From an uncultured Myxococcales bacterium (GTDB lineage Bacteria > Myxococcota_A > UBA9042 > DTJE01): DNA of 64,000 bases. Of the stretch, positions 46,902 to 56,155 are shown piece by piece; the stretch's first letter is position 1; the number at the start of each line of letters is the position of its first letter. Both the position numbers and the translations under genes were made by a program. Under the pieces are notes generated by a model. It saw nothing but the letters and a program-made list of their open reading frames with translations. It was not told where the DNA came from and ran no database searches. The stretch spans positions 12,720 through 76,719 of the forward strand of contig CALJUR010000107.1 in assembly GCA_937975765.1 (NCBI GenBank). Direction: 5' to 3'.

Positions 46902-47599
46902 CGCGATGGCGTCGCCGGCGCGCCCTGTCCCGCCCCGGTGTCCCCGACGACGTTCGCCGGTTCCTGGGCTCGTCCTGGCCGGATGCCGGGCTTCTCTGGC
47001 GCCATGCCCCGTTCACCGCGCTGGACCTGGAGACCAGCGGGCTGGATCCCCGCCGCGACCAGATCCTCGCCGTCGGGATGGTGGACATCGACCACGGCCG
47101 CGTCCGCTTGGAGACGGCCTTCGACACGCTGGTCTCGCCCCCGCCGGGCCACGTCGTCGGCGTCTCCTCGATCCGCGTGCACGGGCTGCTCCCGGATCGG
47201 CTGGCCCGGGCACCGTCGATCGGCGAGGTGCTGCCCGTGCTGGCCCGGCGCCTGCAGGGCAGGGTGGTGGTCGTCCACGTCGCCGACATCGACCGCCCGT
47301 TCCTGGACCGGGCCTTCCGTGCAGCGTGGGGATGCGGCGCGTGGATGCCCCTCCTGGACACCGCGCGCATCGCGGCCTGGTTCGACGACCAGCCTCTTCT
47401 GGGCACGGGGCGGCGGCCCGACGAGCCCCTGATGCGGCGCCTGCCGGACATCGCCCGGTCGATGGGGGTTCCCGTCGGCCGCCAGCACGACGCGTTCGAG
47501 GACGCGTTGACCTGCGCCCAGTTGCTGCTGGCGCTGGCGACGCGCCTGGAAGCCATGGGGATGGGAACGCTGGGCGCCCTGCGACGCGTGGGGACCTGA
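46889..47599 (+). CDS. DnaQ-like 3'-5' exonuclease
   Basis: 236 residues of the DEDD exonuclease superfamily. ExoI is FTALDLETSGLDP (two catalytic acids), ExoII contains VVHVADIDRPFLDRAF, and ExoIII is the HDAFEDALTCAQLLLAL motif (DEDDh type with His). It resembles the polymerase III epsilon exonuclease but stands alone. The same exonuclease gene often sits beside DUF294 regulators and symporters in proteobacteria, for reasons that are not understood. GTG 46889 is preceded by GGGAGGCAGC and overlaps the upstream gene by 13 nt, so translation is coupled. Confidence 0.88.
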   Translation: MDHLTRWRRRRALSRPGVPDDVRRFLGSSWPDAGLLWRHAPFTALDLETSGLDPRRDQILAVGMVDIDHGRVRLETAFDTLVSPPPGHVVGVSSIRVHGLLPDRLARAPSIGEVLPVLARRLQGRVVVVHVADIDRPFLDRAFRAAWGCGAWMPLLDTARIAAWFDDQPLLGTGRRPDEPLMRRLPDIARSMGVPVGRQHDAFEDALTCAQLLLALATRLEAMGMGTLGALRRVGT

Positions 47600-47620
47600 C
47601 CCGGTTGAACGGGAGGAGTG

Positions 47621-50518
47621 ATGAACTGGAAGGGATTCGTGTTCCGCATCCTGCTGCCGACCGGCCTGGCGGTGGCGCTGTTCCTGGCCCTCCTGTTCGC
47701 GATCCTGCTGCCGGACGTCGAGCGGAACCTCCTGGACCGCAAGCGCGAACTGATCCGCGAACTCACCCGGTCCGCCGTGTCGGTCCTGAAGGAGTACGAG
47801 GCGGAGGAGCGCACCGGCCGGATGTCGCGCGACGAGGCGCAGGCCTCCGCAATCGCCCGGATCCGGGACCTCCGTTACGGCCCCGAGGACAAGGACTACT
47901 TCTGGATCACCGACACGCTGCCGCGGATGATCATGCACCCGTTCCGCAGCGACCTCGACGGCAAGGACGTCTCGGGCTTCACCGACCCCAACGGCAACCG
48001 GGTGTTCGTCGAGTTCGTGCGCCGCGTCCGCGAGTCCGGCAGCGGCTATGTCGACTACGTCTGGCAGTGGAAGGACGACCCGGCCAGGCTGGTTTCCAAG
48101 GAGTCCTACGTGCAGGGCTTCCCGCCCTGGGGCTGGGTCATCGGCACCGGGATCTACACCGACGACGTCCGCGCCGAGATCTCCGCCCTGACCGACCGGA
48201 TGGTCCGGGTCTCGGCGGCCTTCATGGGGATCGTGTCCCTGATCCTCCTCTTCGTCGCGCTGCAGAGCCTGCGGTTCGAGCGCCAGCGCGGCAGCGCCGA
48301 GTCCGCCCTGCGCGAATCGCACGAACGGTACCGTGCGCTGGTCGAGGCCTCCACCGAGGGAACCCTGATGGTCCTGGAGGGTCGCTGCGCCTACAGCAAC
48401 CCCGTCCTGCAGCAGATGCTGGGCCGCGATGCGGACTCCCTTGCCAACCTCGAGTTCCGGGACCTTTCGGCCGACCCGCAGGACGATCCCTCGATGCGGT
48501 ACGTGGACGACGTGCTGCAGGGACGACCCGCACCCACGCAGTTCGAGGCCCGGTTGAAGCACTCGGACGGGACCCTGGTCGAGGTGCTGCTGACCGCCAC
48601 CCGGATCGTCGTCAGCGACCGGGTCGGCGTGATCGTCACCGCCCGGGACGTCGGCCGTTCGAAGAAGGTCGAGGCCGAACTGGGCGAAAGCCGCGAGCGT
48701 TACCAGGCCCTGCGCGAGGCGATCGGCATCGGGATCTTCCGGACCACGGCCGGTCGACGCGGCCACCTGCTGGAGATCAACCCCGCGGGCCGCGGCATCT
48801 TCGGCTTCCCGGACGACCCTGCCGCCTCGGGTATCGCCTTGATGGACCTCTGCTTCGACCCCGAGGATCGGGCCGCCATCCTGGACACCCTGTCCCGGGA
48901 CGGCCGGATGAGGGACCGCGTGCTGCGCATCCGCCGCCTGGACGGCCAGTCCCGGACCGTCCGCGTGTCGGCGGTCCTGGTCCGCGACGAGGGCGGCTTC
49001 CCCCGCTATTGCGACGGCCTGGTCGAGGACATCACCGAGGCGCGACGCCACGACGCCGGGCGCGAGGCGCTGATCGAGGAACTGCAGACCTCGCTGCGGT
49101 TCCTGGACGACCCGGTCTCGCTGCGGTCCGCGCCCGTGGTTTCGTGCCCGATGGACACCCCTGCCACCCGCGCCGCCATCGCGATGACCCGCGCCTCCCG
49201 CGATGCCATCCTGGTGACCGGCGCCGCCGGGGCGCCCGTCGGGATCGTGACCGATCGGGACTTCCGGGAACGGATCGTGGCGGAAGGCAGCGATCCGAAT
49301 CGCCCCGTGTACGAGGTCATGACCGCCCCGGTCGCCGCGATCGATGAAGGTTCGCCCACCTGGCAGGCCCTGTTGCGGATGCGCCAGCGCGGGGCCCGGC
49401 ACCTGGCCCTGAAGGACGCCTCCGGCCGGGTCACTGGACTGGTGGCCTCCGACGACCTGGTCGCATTCCACGGGTACTCGTCGGCAGTGCTGGTCCGCGA
49501 CATCGGCAGGGCCCGATCCCCCGAGGAGGCCTCCGCCGTCCGGCAGCGCCTGCCCGTCCTGGTCAAGGCGCTGGCGGACTGGGGCGCGCGGCCACGGACC
49601 GTGACCCGGGTCATCAGTTCCGTCTCGGACGCGATCACGTCCCGCCTGATCGAACTGGCCCTGGCCGACCTGGGACCGGCCCCGTCCCGGTTCGCCTTCC
49701 TTTCGCTGGGCAGCGCGGGACGCGAGGAGCAGACCCTTGCGACCGACCAGGACAACGCGCTGTTGTACGAGGACGTCCCTTCCGATCGCGCGGAGGAGGC
49801 AGCCGCCTGGTTCCTTCGCCTGTCGGGAAGGGTCTGCGACGGCCTGAACGAGGCCGGCTACGCGTGGTGCCCCGGCGACGCGATGGCCCGCAACCCGAAG
49901 TGGTGCCAGCCCCTGTCGCGATGGAAGGACCTCTTCTCCCGCTGGATCCGCATGGGAACCCCCCAGGACCTCCTGTCCGTGAACATGTTCTTCGATTTCC
50001 GCCCCGTCCACGGCGAGGCCTCCCTGGCGACCGATCTGCGCAGGCACATCGACGAGGAACTGGCCTCCCACCCGGCCTTCTTCGTCCAGTTCGCCCAGAA
50101 CGCCCTTCTGTACAAGCCCCCGGTCGGCATGTTCGGGAAGATCCTCACCGGTTCGGAGGGCTCGCAGGCCGGCACCTTCAGCGTCAAGGAAGCGCTGATG
50201 CCGATCGTGAACTTCGCGCGCCTGTATGCCCTGCGCCACGGAGTCGACCCGACCGGGACCCTCGAACGCCTGCACCGCCTGCGCGACGCACGCGTGCTGA
50301 CCTCGTCCTCCCACGCCGAGGTCACCGCCGCCTACGACGTCCTGATGGAACTGCGGCTGCGCAGCCAGGCCGCGCTCGCGGTGGAGGGCGGATCGCCGGG
50401 CAACGGGATCAATCCCCGCGACCTGTCCGACCTGGAGGAGGCCATGGTCCGCAAGGCCCTGGCCCAGGTATCGCTGCTCCTGAAGAAGATCTCTTTCGAC
50501 TTCCTGGGCTCGGCCTGA
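47621..50518 (+). CDS. Membrane sensor: Cache-PAS-PAS-CBS-DUF294 nucleotidyltransferase
   Basis: 965 residues. TM1 is at ~8-30. A periplasmic single-Cache (sCache_2) sensor covers ~31-190 (DYFWITDTLPRMIMHPF, DLDGKDVSGFTDPNGN, GFPPWGWVIGTGIY). TM2 is ~200-217, PAS domains ~237-350 and ~357-475, a CBS pair ~500-625. A DUF294 nucleotidyltransferase with an intact active site (SLGSAGREEQTLATDQDNAL, 695-714) follows, with a DUF294_C helical domain to the end (FVQFAQNALLYKPPVG, LRSQAALAVEGG). The layout implies ligand binding outside the cell controlling nucleotidyl transfer inside. No kinase or cyclase output is present. ATG 47621 sits 4 nt after GGAGG. It precedes the symporter genes and may sense their substrate. 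Confidence 0.88.
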   Translation: MNWKGFVFRILLPTGLAVALFLALLFAILLPDVERNLLDRKRELIRELTRSAVSVLKEYEAEERTGRMSRDEAQASAIARIRDLRYGPEDKDYFWITDTLPRMIMHPFRSDLDGKDVSGFTDPNGNRVFVEFVRRVRESGSGYVDYVWQWKDDPARLVSKESYVQGFPPWGWVIGTGIYTDDVRAEISALTDRMVRVSAAFMGIVSLILLFVALQSLRFERQRGSAESALRESHERYRALVEASTEGTLMVLEGRCAYSNPVLQQMLGRDADSLANLEFRDLSADPQDDPSMRYVDDVLQGRPAPTQFEARLKHSDGTLVEVLLTATRIVVSDRVGVIVTARDVGRSKKVEAELGESRERYQALREAIGIGIFRTTAGRRGHLLEINPAGRGIFGFPDDPAASGIALMDLCFDPEDRAAILDTLSRDGRMRDRVLRIRRLDGQSRTVRVSAVLVRDEGGFPRYCDGLVEDITEARRHDAGREALIEELQTSLRFLDDPVSLRSAPVVSCPMDTPATRAAIAMTRASRDAILVTGAAGAPVGIVTDRDFRERIVAEGSDPNRPVYEVMTAPVAAIDEGSPTWQALLRMRQRGARHLALKDASGRVTGLVASDDLVAFHGYSSAVLVRDIGRARSPEEASAVRQRLPVLVKALADWGARPRTVTRVISSVSDAITSRLIELALADLGPAPSRFAFLSLGSAGREEQTLATDQDNALLYEDVPSDRAEEAAAWFLRLSGRVCDGLNEAGYAWCPGDAMARNPKWCQPLSRWKDLFSRWIRMGTPQDLLSVNMFFDFRPVHGEASLATDLRRHIDEELASHPAFFVQFAQNALLYKPPVGMFGKILTGSEGSQAGTFSVKEALMPIVNFARLYALRHGVDPTGTLERLHRLRDARVLTSSSHAEVTAAYDVLMELRLRSQAALAVEGGSPGNGINPRDLSDLEEAMVRKALAQVSLLLKKISFDFLGSA

Positions 50519-50596
50519 CCGTCCCCCGGTCCTCGTTACGGATCTTCCTGCCCCTATTAGAGACATTCTGCCACATCAGATGACGCAATATTTGCC

Positions 50597-50626
50597 TTGA
50601 CCTGGTTTTCCATCCACCCCTATATT
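50597..50626 (+). promoter_or_regulatory. Promoter of the DUF4212-symporter-porin operon
   Basis: TTGACC (50597-50602), 18 bp spacer, TATATT (50621-50626), inside a conspicuously AT-rich 190 bp gap. The 9 bp TGTCCGACA (50626-50634), an interrupted inverted repeat at the start point, could be an operator. Confidence 0.6.
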
Positions 50627-50708
50627 GTCCGACATCATTTCCTGACCGCTTCTGGCGGAATTCCCGGCAGACGGTGTGCAGAAGGGGCCATCAAAGGAGG
50701 TAGGGCGG

Positions 50709-50996
50709 ATGCTCCACGAGCCTGCGGCCAGGCAGGGCCACGACCCGGCATCGCGGTACAAGACCCGACTGGGAGTCTGGATGTTCCTCGTCTACGCGCT
50801 GATCTACGCGGGGTTCGTCGGGATCAACCTCCTGTGGCCCTCCGCCATGGGCAGCACCGTCCTGATGGGCCTGAACCTGGCCGTGGTCTACGGCTTCGGC
50901 CTGATCGTCATCGCCCTGATCCTCGCGGTCATCTACAACTCCGCGTGCGTGAAGGAAGAGAAGCGCCTGGAAGGCGGCCGCGGCGGGGAGGGCTAA
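50709..50996 (+). CDS. DUF4212 small membrane subunit of a sodium:solute symporter
   Basis: 95 residues with two membrane helices (VWMFLVYALIYAGFVGINLL and VVYGFGLIVIALILAVIYN) and a short charged C-terminus. This is the DUF4212 family, almost always encoded directly before an SSS-family symporter and thought to be its small partner. Here the symporter starts 3 nt after its stop. ATG 50709 follows AAAGGAGGT, the strongest ribosome site in the window, and a strong promoter, consistent with high expression of an uptake operon. Confidence 0.92.
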   Translation: MLHEPAARQGHDPASRYKTRLGVWMFLVYALIYAGFVGINLLWPSAMGSTVLMGLNLAVVYGFGLIVIALILAVIYNSACVKEEKRLEGGRGGEG

Positions 50997-50999
50997 ACC

Positions 51000-52928
51000 A
51001 TGGATTGGATGCCGGTCATCATCTTCATCGCGTTCGTGGGCGCCGTCCTGGGCATGTCCTTCTACTTCGCCCGCAAGGCCCGATCGGCCGCGGGGTACTA
51101 CGCCGCCGGCGGGAATATCCACTGGTCGGTCAACGGGATCGCGTTCGCGGGGGACTACCTGTCCGCCGCGTCCTTCCTGGGCATCTGCGGCATGATCGCC
51201 ACCGCCGGCTACGACGGGTTCCTGTACTCGATCGGCTACCTGGCGGGCTGGATCGTGGCGCTGTTCGTCGTCGCCGAACCGATGAAGCGCCTGGGCAAGT
51301 ACACCTTCACCGACGCGCTGGACGCCCGCTTCAACAGCAAGGGCATCCAGTTGGCGGCGGCGATCAGCACCCTGGTCGTCTCGATCTTCTACCTGATCCC
51401 GCAGATGGTCGGTGCGGGTGTCCTGGTCACCCCGCTGCTGGGGCTTCCGCACGCGGTTGGCGTGATCATGGTGGGCGGGATCGTCATCATCATCGTCGCG
51501 ACCGCGGGCATGACCTCGACGACCTATGTCCAGTTCATCAAGGGCGGCCTGCTGGTGGTCTTCTCGACCATCGTCGTGGTCGCGGTCCTGGTGCGCGGCC
51601 TGACCACCGAACCGGACCAGGGCGGCAAGGTCCCCTTCCACAAGTACGCGACGGTCCTGGCGACCGAGGCGGACGGGGCGCTGGTCCCGGAAGACCCCGC
51701 GTGGCAGGTGCAGGGCACGAAGGACGTCGCCGGCCTGACGCTGGTCCGGGCCACCCGGGACGGCCGGGACTACTGGTTCAAGAAGTCCGTGAAGGACGGG
51801 AAGACCATCCTGGACGAGTGCCAGTACCAGTCGGTCGGCACGGAAGGCGAGACGATCATCAACGGGGCCCCCGCGTCTCCCGAGAACCCGTTGAGGCAGG
51901 TCGGCAACCTGGAATCGGTGGAAGGTCGCAAGGGCTCCGAGGCGGCGACGGGGTCGGTCGGCCCCTTCGACTTCCTGGCGAAGATCGGCAGCCCGGACAC
52001 CCTCGTGAAGACCTGGAAGATGGTGAAGTTCGAGGACCAGGGCCGGAAGTTGACCCTCTATGCGCCTTCGTACACCTCCGGCCAGAAGATCCTGAAGCCC
52101 GGGCAGAAGTTCAAGGTCGAGGGCACGCCGCTGGAGCGCCTGGACTTCATCAGCCTGATGCTGGCCCTGTTCCTGGGCACGGCGGCCCTGCCTCACATCC
52201 TGATCCGGTACTACACCGTCGCGACGCCCGCCGCGGCCCGCAAGTCCACCATCGTCGCCATCGCGGCCATCGGCTTCTTCTACATCCTGACGCTGTTCAT
52301 GGGCCTGGGCGCGATGACCAGCGCGGTCGTCAACCCGGCCGACAACAACATGTCGGCACCTCTGCTGGCGCGATCTTTCGGAACCTTGCTGTTCGCGGTC
52401 ATCTCGGCGATCGCCTTCGCCACCGTGCTGGGCACGGTCAGCGGCCTGATCGTGGCGGCGTCCGGCGCGGTCGCCCACGACCTGATGGACCGTTTCATGG
52501 GCCTGGGAATGACCGATCGCAGCAAGGTCATGGCCGGCAAGATCGCCGCGTTCGCCGTGGGCATCGTCGCGATCATCCTGGGCATCCTCTTCCAGGGGGT
52601 GAACGTCACCTTCCTGGTCGGCCTGGCCTTCGCGGTGGCGGCCTCGGCGAACCTGCCCTCCATCCTGATGCTGCTGTTCTGGAAGAAGACCACCGCGAAG
52701 GGCATCGTCGCGTCGATCCTCGTGGGAATCGTCGTGTCGATCGGCATCATCCTGTTCTCGCCGGACCTTTACGAACTGTATGGGCGCCAGCGCTCGGAAG
52801 CGCCGATCCCCTTCGCGAACCCCGGCCTGTTCAGCATCCCGGCGTCCTTCCTGACGCTGGTGGTGGTGTCGCTGATGACCCAGAAGTCGGGCAACGCCGG
52901 CAGCAATCCCGGCGGCCACGTGGAGTAG
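51000..52928 (+). CDS. Sodium:solute symporter (SSS family, ActP/carboxylate type)
   Basis: 642 residues, about 13 membrane helices. Family signatures: FYFARKARSAAGYYAAGGNI, GDYLSAASFLGICGM, GYDGFLYSIGYLAGWIVAL, MTSTTYVQFIKGGLL in the core and ALFLGTAALPHILIRYYTVA, the highly conserved SSS helix. A hydrophilic insertion of ~160 residues (about 205-370) between two helices is typical of DUF4212-associated members and may fold outside the membrane. Homologues take up acetate, pyruvate or other monocarboxylates with Na+; the exact substrate is not determined. It sits 3 nt after the DUF4212 gene, sharing its promoter, and is followed by a porin gene. Confidence 0.93.
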   Translation: MDWMPVIIFIAFVGAVLGMSFYFARKARSAAGYYAAGGNIHWSVNGIAFAGDYLSAASFLGICGMIATAGYDGFLYSIGYLAGWIVALFVVAEPMKRLGKYTFTDALDARFNSKGIQLAAAISTLVVSIFYLIPQMVGAGVLVTPLLGLPHAVGVIMVGGIVIIIVATAGMTSTTYVQFIKGGLLVVFSTIVVVAVLVRGLTTEPDQGGKVPFHKYATVLATEADGALVPEDPAWQVQGTKDVAGLTLVRATRDGRDYWFKKSVKDGKTILDECQYQSVGTEGETIINGAPASPENPLRQVGNLESVEGRKGSEAATGSVGPFDFLAKIGSPDTLVKTWKMVKFEDQGRKLTLYAPSYTSGQKILKPGQKFKVEGTPLERLDFISLMLALFLGTAALPHILIRYYTVATPAAARKSTIVAIAAIGFFYILTLFMGLGAMTSAVVNPADNNMSAPLLARSFGTLLFAVISAIAFATVLGTVSGLIVAASGAVAHDLMDRFMGLGMTDRSKVMAGKIAAFAVGIVAIILGILFQGVNVTFLVGLAFAVAASANLPSILMLLFWKKTTAKGIVASILVGIVVSIGIILFSPDLYELYGRQRSEAPIPFANPGLFSIPASFLTLVVVSLMTQKSGNAGSNPGGHVE

Positions 52929-52956
52929 GGGCGCGTCCCCGGCTGGAGGTGCGGAC

Positions 52957-54228
52957 ATGAGGAACACCCGTTTCCTGGCGGCCATCCTGGCAACGGCCAC
53001 GCTGCTGGCATCCGTGCCCGCGTTCGCGTGGAAGATCGAGATCGGCGAGCACACGAACCTGAACATCGACTACCTGCTGCAGGTGCAGGCCCAGTTCCAG
53101 GAGGACGCCGCTCCCAACAAGAACGACTACAGCAAGGACTTCTTCATCCGCCGCAGCCGGATCCTGCTGTTCGGCGACCTGTGGAAGGGCATCTCCTTCT
53201 TCATGGAGACCGAGCAGGCGAACTTCGGCAAGGGCGGCGACTGGTCGGCGTCGTTCTTCATCCAGGACGCCTTCCTGACGCTGAAGGCGCACGACGCGTT
53301 CATGGTGGACGTCGGGATGATCCTCCTGCCGTTCTCGCGCCCGAGCATCCAGGGGGCGATCGGGTTGAACGCCATGGACTACCACACCGGCGTGATCCGG
53401 TTCCTGGACGGTTCGCACAAGGTCTGGCGGGACGTGGGCGTGCAACTGCGGGGCTATGCCGCCGGCAAGACGTTCCAGTACCGGCTGGGCGTGTTCAACG
53501 GCGCCCAGAACCAGGGCCTGATGAAGGACGCCAAGGGCGCCGTGATGCCGAACGCCGACGGCAAGGCCGCCCTGGCCTCGAACCCGGAGGACTGGCCGCG
53601 CTTCACCGGCATGGTCCGGTACGCCATCCTGGGGAAGGAACCGGACTTCTTCCCGAAGGGCATCTACTTCGGGACCGAGCCCCTGCTGTCGGTCGGGGTG
53701 GGCTTCGACTACCAGCACGATGCCGTGATGGACCAGGACGCGAAGCTGGACGGCGCGAAGAAGGTCACCACGCCCGGGAAGCTGCGCGACTACTGGGCGA
53801 CGTCCGCCGACGTGTTCCTGGACATCCCGCTGGGCGCGAAGAAGGACCACGAGATCGTCGTCCAGTGCGCCTTCCTGTGGTACGACCACGGCCGCGAACT
53901 GAAGTGGGCCAAGGACGGCACCTTCTCCCTGGTGACATCGAAGAACTCGGGGCTGGGTTTCATGACCGAACTGGGATACCGGTGGACGTTCATCGAGCCG
54001 GTGCTGTCCATCGACTACTTCAACAACGCGTCGTCCGCGGAGAACATGGCTTCCCAGGTCAACAAGCCCGGCGCGCAGGATCTCCTGTCGGTTCGGGGGG
54101 GGCTGAACTTCTGGATCCGGAAGCACGGCGCCAACATCAAGATGGAGTTCGGGGGCGAGAAGAAGGGCGACCTGTCCAAGGCGGACTGGATCAAGACCTT
54201 CACCGCCCAGGGCCAGTTGTTCTTCTAG
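52957..54228 (+). CDS. Outer-membrane porin, phosphate-selective O/P type
   Basis: 423 residues: a signal peptide (cleavage after ASVPAFA) and a beta-barrel with alternating aromatic strands. FFIRRSRILLFGDLWKGISFFMET, VDVGMILLPFSRPSIQG and GVQLRGYAAGKTFQYRLGVFNG are the pattern of OprO/OprP-type porins. The terminal residue is Phe (GQLFF), as expected for BAM recognition. Phosphate selectivity is not implied here; its place after a symporter suggests passage of the same solute across the outer membrane. ATG 52957 follows GGAGGT 7 nt away; 28 nt after the symporter, so probably the last gene of the operon. Confidence 0.87.
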   Translation: MRNTRFLAAILATATLLASVPAFAWKIEIGEHTNLNIDYLLQVQAQFQEDAAPNKNDYSKDFFIRRSRILLFGDLWKGISFFMETEQANFGKGGDWSASFFIQDAFLTLKAHDAFMVDVGMILLPFSRPSIQGAIGLNAMDYHTGVIRFLDGSHKVWRDVGVQLRGYAAGKTFQYRLGVFNGAQNQGLMKDAKGAVMPNADGKAALASNPEDWPRFTGMVRYAILGKEPDFFPKGIYFGTEPLLSVGVGFDYQHDAVMDQDAKLDGAKKVTTPGKLRDYWATSADVFLDIPLGAKKDHEIVVQCAFLWYDHGRELKWAKDGTFSLVTSKNSGLGFMTELGYRWTFIEPVLSIDYFNNASSAENMASQVNKPGAQDLLSVRGGLNFWIRKHGANIKMEFGGEKKGDLSKADWIKTFTAQGQLFF

Positions 54229-54276
54229 CCCCCCCGGCGGCAACCGCCCGCACGAACCCCGCCCGCGCCGCGACCT

Positions 54277-55104
54277 TCACGCGCCCTGCCTGCGGGCCTT
54301 CTTCGCCCTGGCGCTGCCCGCCCCTTGCCTGAGGGCGAGGGCCAGCACGCAGGGGAGGTGCCGGGCGACCGCGACCGCCGCCTTGCCGTGGCCGGTGATG
54401 ACGGCCTCGCGACGACGCGCCGCGATGGCATCGACCATCTTCCGGGCTGCCACGTCGGTCCGCATCATCAGCCACGCCGGCACCGGGTCCCTCGCGTCGG
54501 GGTGCAGCCGGCCCTGGTTGTCCAGTTTGCGGATCTCGCTGTCGACGTAGCCCGGCTGGATCGTGGTCACGGAGACGCCGTCCCGCGCCAGTTCGCCCCA
54601 CATCGCCTCGCCCAGGGACCGCACCGCGGCCTTGCTCATCTGGTAGGGCGACCCGCCCGGGCTGGAGACGTAGGCCGCCACGCTGCCCATCAGGGCGAAC
54701 GACCCCTTCTGCGCCTTGACGTCAGACATCGTGGCCTGGACGGTCCGCAGCACGCCGAACACGTTCGTTTCGAACTGCCGGCGATAGTCGTCCAGCGACA
54801 GGCGGTCCACGCGCCCGACCACCCCGAATCCGGCGTTCGCGACGACCACGTCCAGCCGGCCGAACTCCGAACGGATGCGCTCGACGGCCAGTTCGAGGTC
54901 CCCGTCGACCGTGACGTCGCACCTCAGGGCCAGGGCCCGTCCGCCCTGGCCGCGGATCGCATCCTGCAACGCCAGCAGGCGATCCTCGCGCCGCGCCCCC
55001 ATGGCCACCGCGGCGCCACGCCGGACGAACTCCCGCGCCAGGCACTCCCCGATGCCGGAGGACGCCCCCGTGATGAACACGACCTTGCCGTCGAACCGCC
55101 TCAT
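54277..55104 (-). CDS. Short-chain dehydrogenase/reductase
   Basis: 275 residues, classical SDR. Cofactor motif VVFITGASSGIGECLAREF, then LRCDVT, VVANAGFG (NAG motif), catalytic Ser in MGSVAAYVSS and YxxxK as YQMSKAAV, closing IQPGYVDSEI. The basic residues after the glycine motif (GARREDRLL) suggest NADP(H). The Lys/Arg-rich C-terminus (SARAKKARRQGA) is unusual. Substrate unknown. ATG 55104 has GAGG upstream. It is downstream of the PfkB kinase on the same strand, 67 nt away. Confidence 0.92.
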   Translation of the reverse strand: MRRFDGKVVFITGASSGIGECLAREFVRRGAAVAMGARREDRLLALQDAIRGQGGRALALRCDVTVDGDLELAVERIRSEFGRLDVVVANAGFGVVGRVDRLSLDDYRRQFETNVFGVLRTVQATMSDVKAQKGSFALMGSVAAYVSSPGGSPYQMSKAAVRSLGEAMWGELARDGVSVTTIQPGYVDSEIRKLDNQGRLHPDARDPVPAWLMMRTDVAARKMVDAIAARRREAVITGHGKAAVAVARHLPCVLALALRQGAGSARAKKARRQGA

Positions 55105-55171
55105 GGCCGCCTCGTGCTGGAACTGCGGAGGTTGTATCCGGAATCGGGCCGCGAGGGAAGGGGAGGGGCGT

Positions 55172-56155
55172 TCAAGGCTCGCGCGCGCCCAGCCAGGCGC
55201 AGGCGCGGGCCCCCTCCAGCGCGGCGAACCGGCAGGCCTCGTCCAGCCCCTGTCCGGAAAGCAGCGCGCGCAGCAACCCGGCCGCGAAGGCGTCCCCGGC
55301 GCCGGTCGGGTCCAGGAACCCCGTCACCTGCGCGGGCGGCACGATCCAGGGTTCCCGCCCCCGCTGGACCGCCATGGCGCCCCGGCTCCCCCGGGTCGCG
55401 ACCGCCCGCGGCACGAACCGCGCCAGCCGGGCCAGGCACCCGGCGACCTCGTCGTCCTGCAGGTCGCGGGACAACCCCGCCGCCGGCGGAGTCCCGTTTT
55501 CGTTCGCGACGGCCGCCTCCTCCCCGGCCAGCAGCCGATCGACGCCCGTCAGCGCCTCCTCGCGCACCTGCAGCAGGGCCAGCCGCGGCAGCATCTCCCG
55601 AAGTCGCCGGCGGGCCCGGGGACGCAGCGGCACGTCGTGCAGGTCCAGCGAGCACGGCCGGTCGCCGCGCCTTTCCAGCATCGCCGGGGCGCCGGCCATG
55701 ACCCGGTCCAGGTGCAGCCAGGCTGCCTGCTGCAGCAGTCCGTCCTCCAGCGACCCCGGCGCCATCGGGGGGACGGCGCCCGGGGGGACCTCGACCCGGA
55801 ACTGCACGCGCCCGCTGCCCGCCTCCACCAGCAGCACGCTTCGCTTGGTCCGTCGCCCGGGAAGGAGGTCGACCCGCGTCCGGACCCCTGCTTGCAGCAG
55901 CGCCTCGACGCATTGCCGCCCCTCGGGGTCGTCGCCGACGACTCCCGCGAAGGACGAGGCCATCCCCGCGCGGGCGACGGCCACCGCGACGTTCGCTGCC
56001 GAACCGCCCCCGCCCTGGACGACCCTCAGGGCCCCATCGACGATCGGTCCGATCCCTTCGAGGTCCGCGCGGTCGCCCGGCGGCAGCGCCTGGACCAGCG
56101 CGGCCGTCTCCCAGGTGGGGGTGCCGATCGCCAGCAGGTCGATCCGCCCGCTCAT
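55172..56155 (-). CDS. PfkB/ribokinase-family sugar kinase
   Basis: 327 residues. N-terminal substrate loop VVQGGGGSAANVAVAVARAG (PfkB signature 1), FAGVVGDDPEG, and the C-terminal signature FLDPTGAGDAFAAGLL with the catalytic Asp and anion hole. It resembles sugar or nucleoside kinases of the ribokinase group; the phosphorylated sugar cannot be named. ATG 56155 overlaps the stop of the glycosyltransferase gene as ATGA, indicating coupled expression and perhaps a shared sugar pathway. No signal peptide; cytoplasmic. Confidence 0.9.
   Translation of the reverse strand: MSGRIDLLAIGTPTWETAALVQALPPGDRADLEGIGPIVDGALRVVQGGGGSAANVAVAVARAGMASSFAGVVGDDPEGRQCVEALLQAGVRTRVDLLPGRRTKRSVLLVEAGSGRVQFRVEVPPGAVPPMAPGSLEDGLLQQAAWLHLDRVMAGAPAMLERRGDRPCSLDLHDVPLRPRARRRLREMLPRLALLQVREEALTGVDRLLAGEEAAVANENGTPPAAGLSRDLQDDEVAGCLARLARFVPRAVATRGSRGAMAVQRGREPWIVPPAQVTGFLDPTGAGDAFAAGLLRALLSGQGLDEACRFAALEGARACAWLGAREP

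Noticed and set aside
45062..50566. 1834-codon minus-strand frame opposite the CBS/exonuclease/sensor genes
   Set aside because: Shadow of three well-supported plus-strand genes; composition is Arg/Gln/Asp-rich with no homologous motifs.
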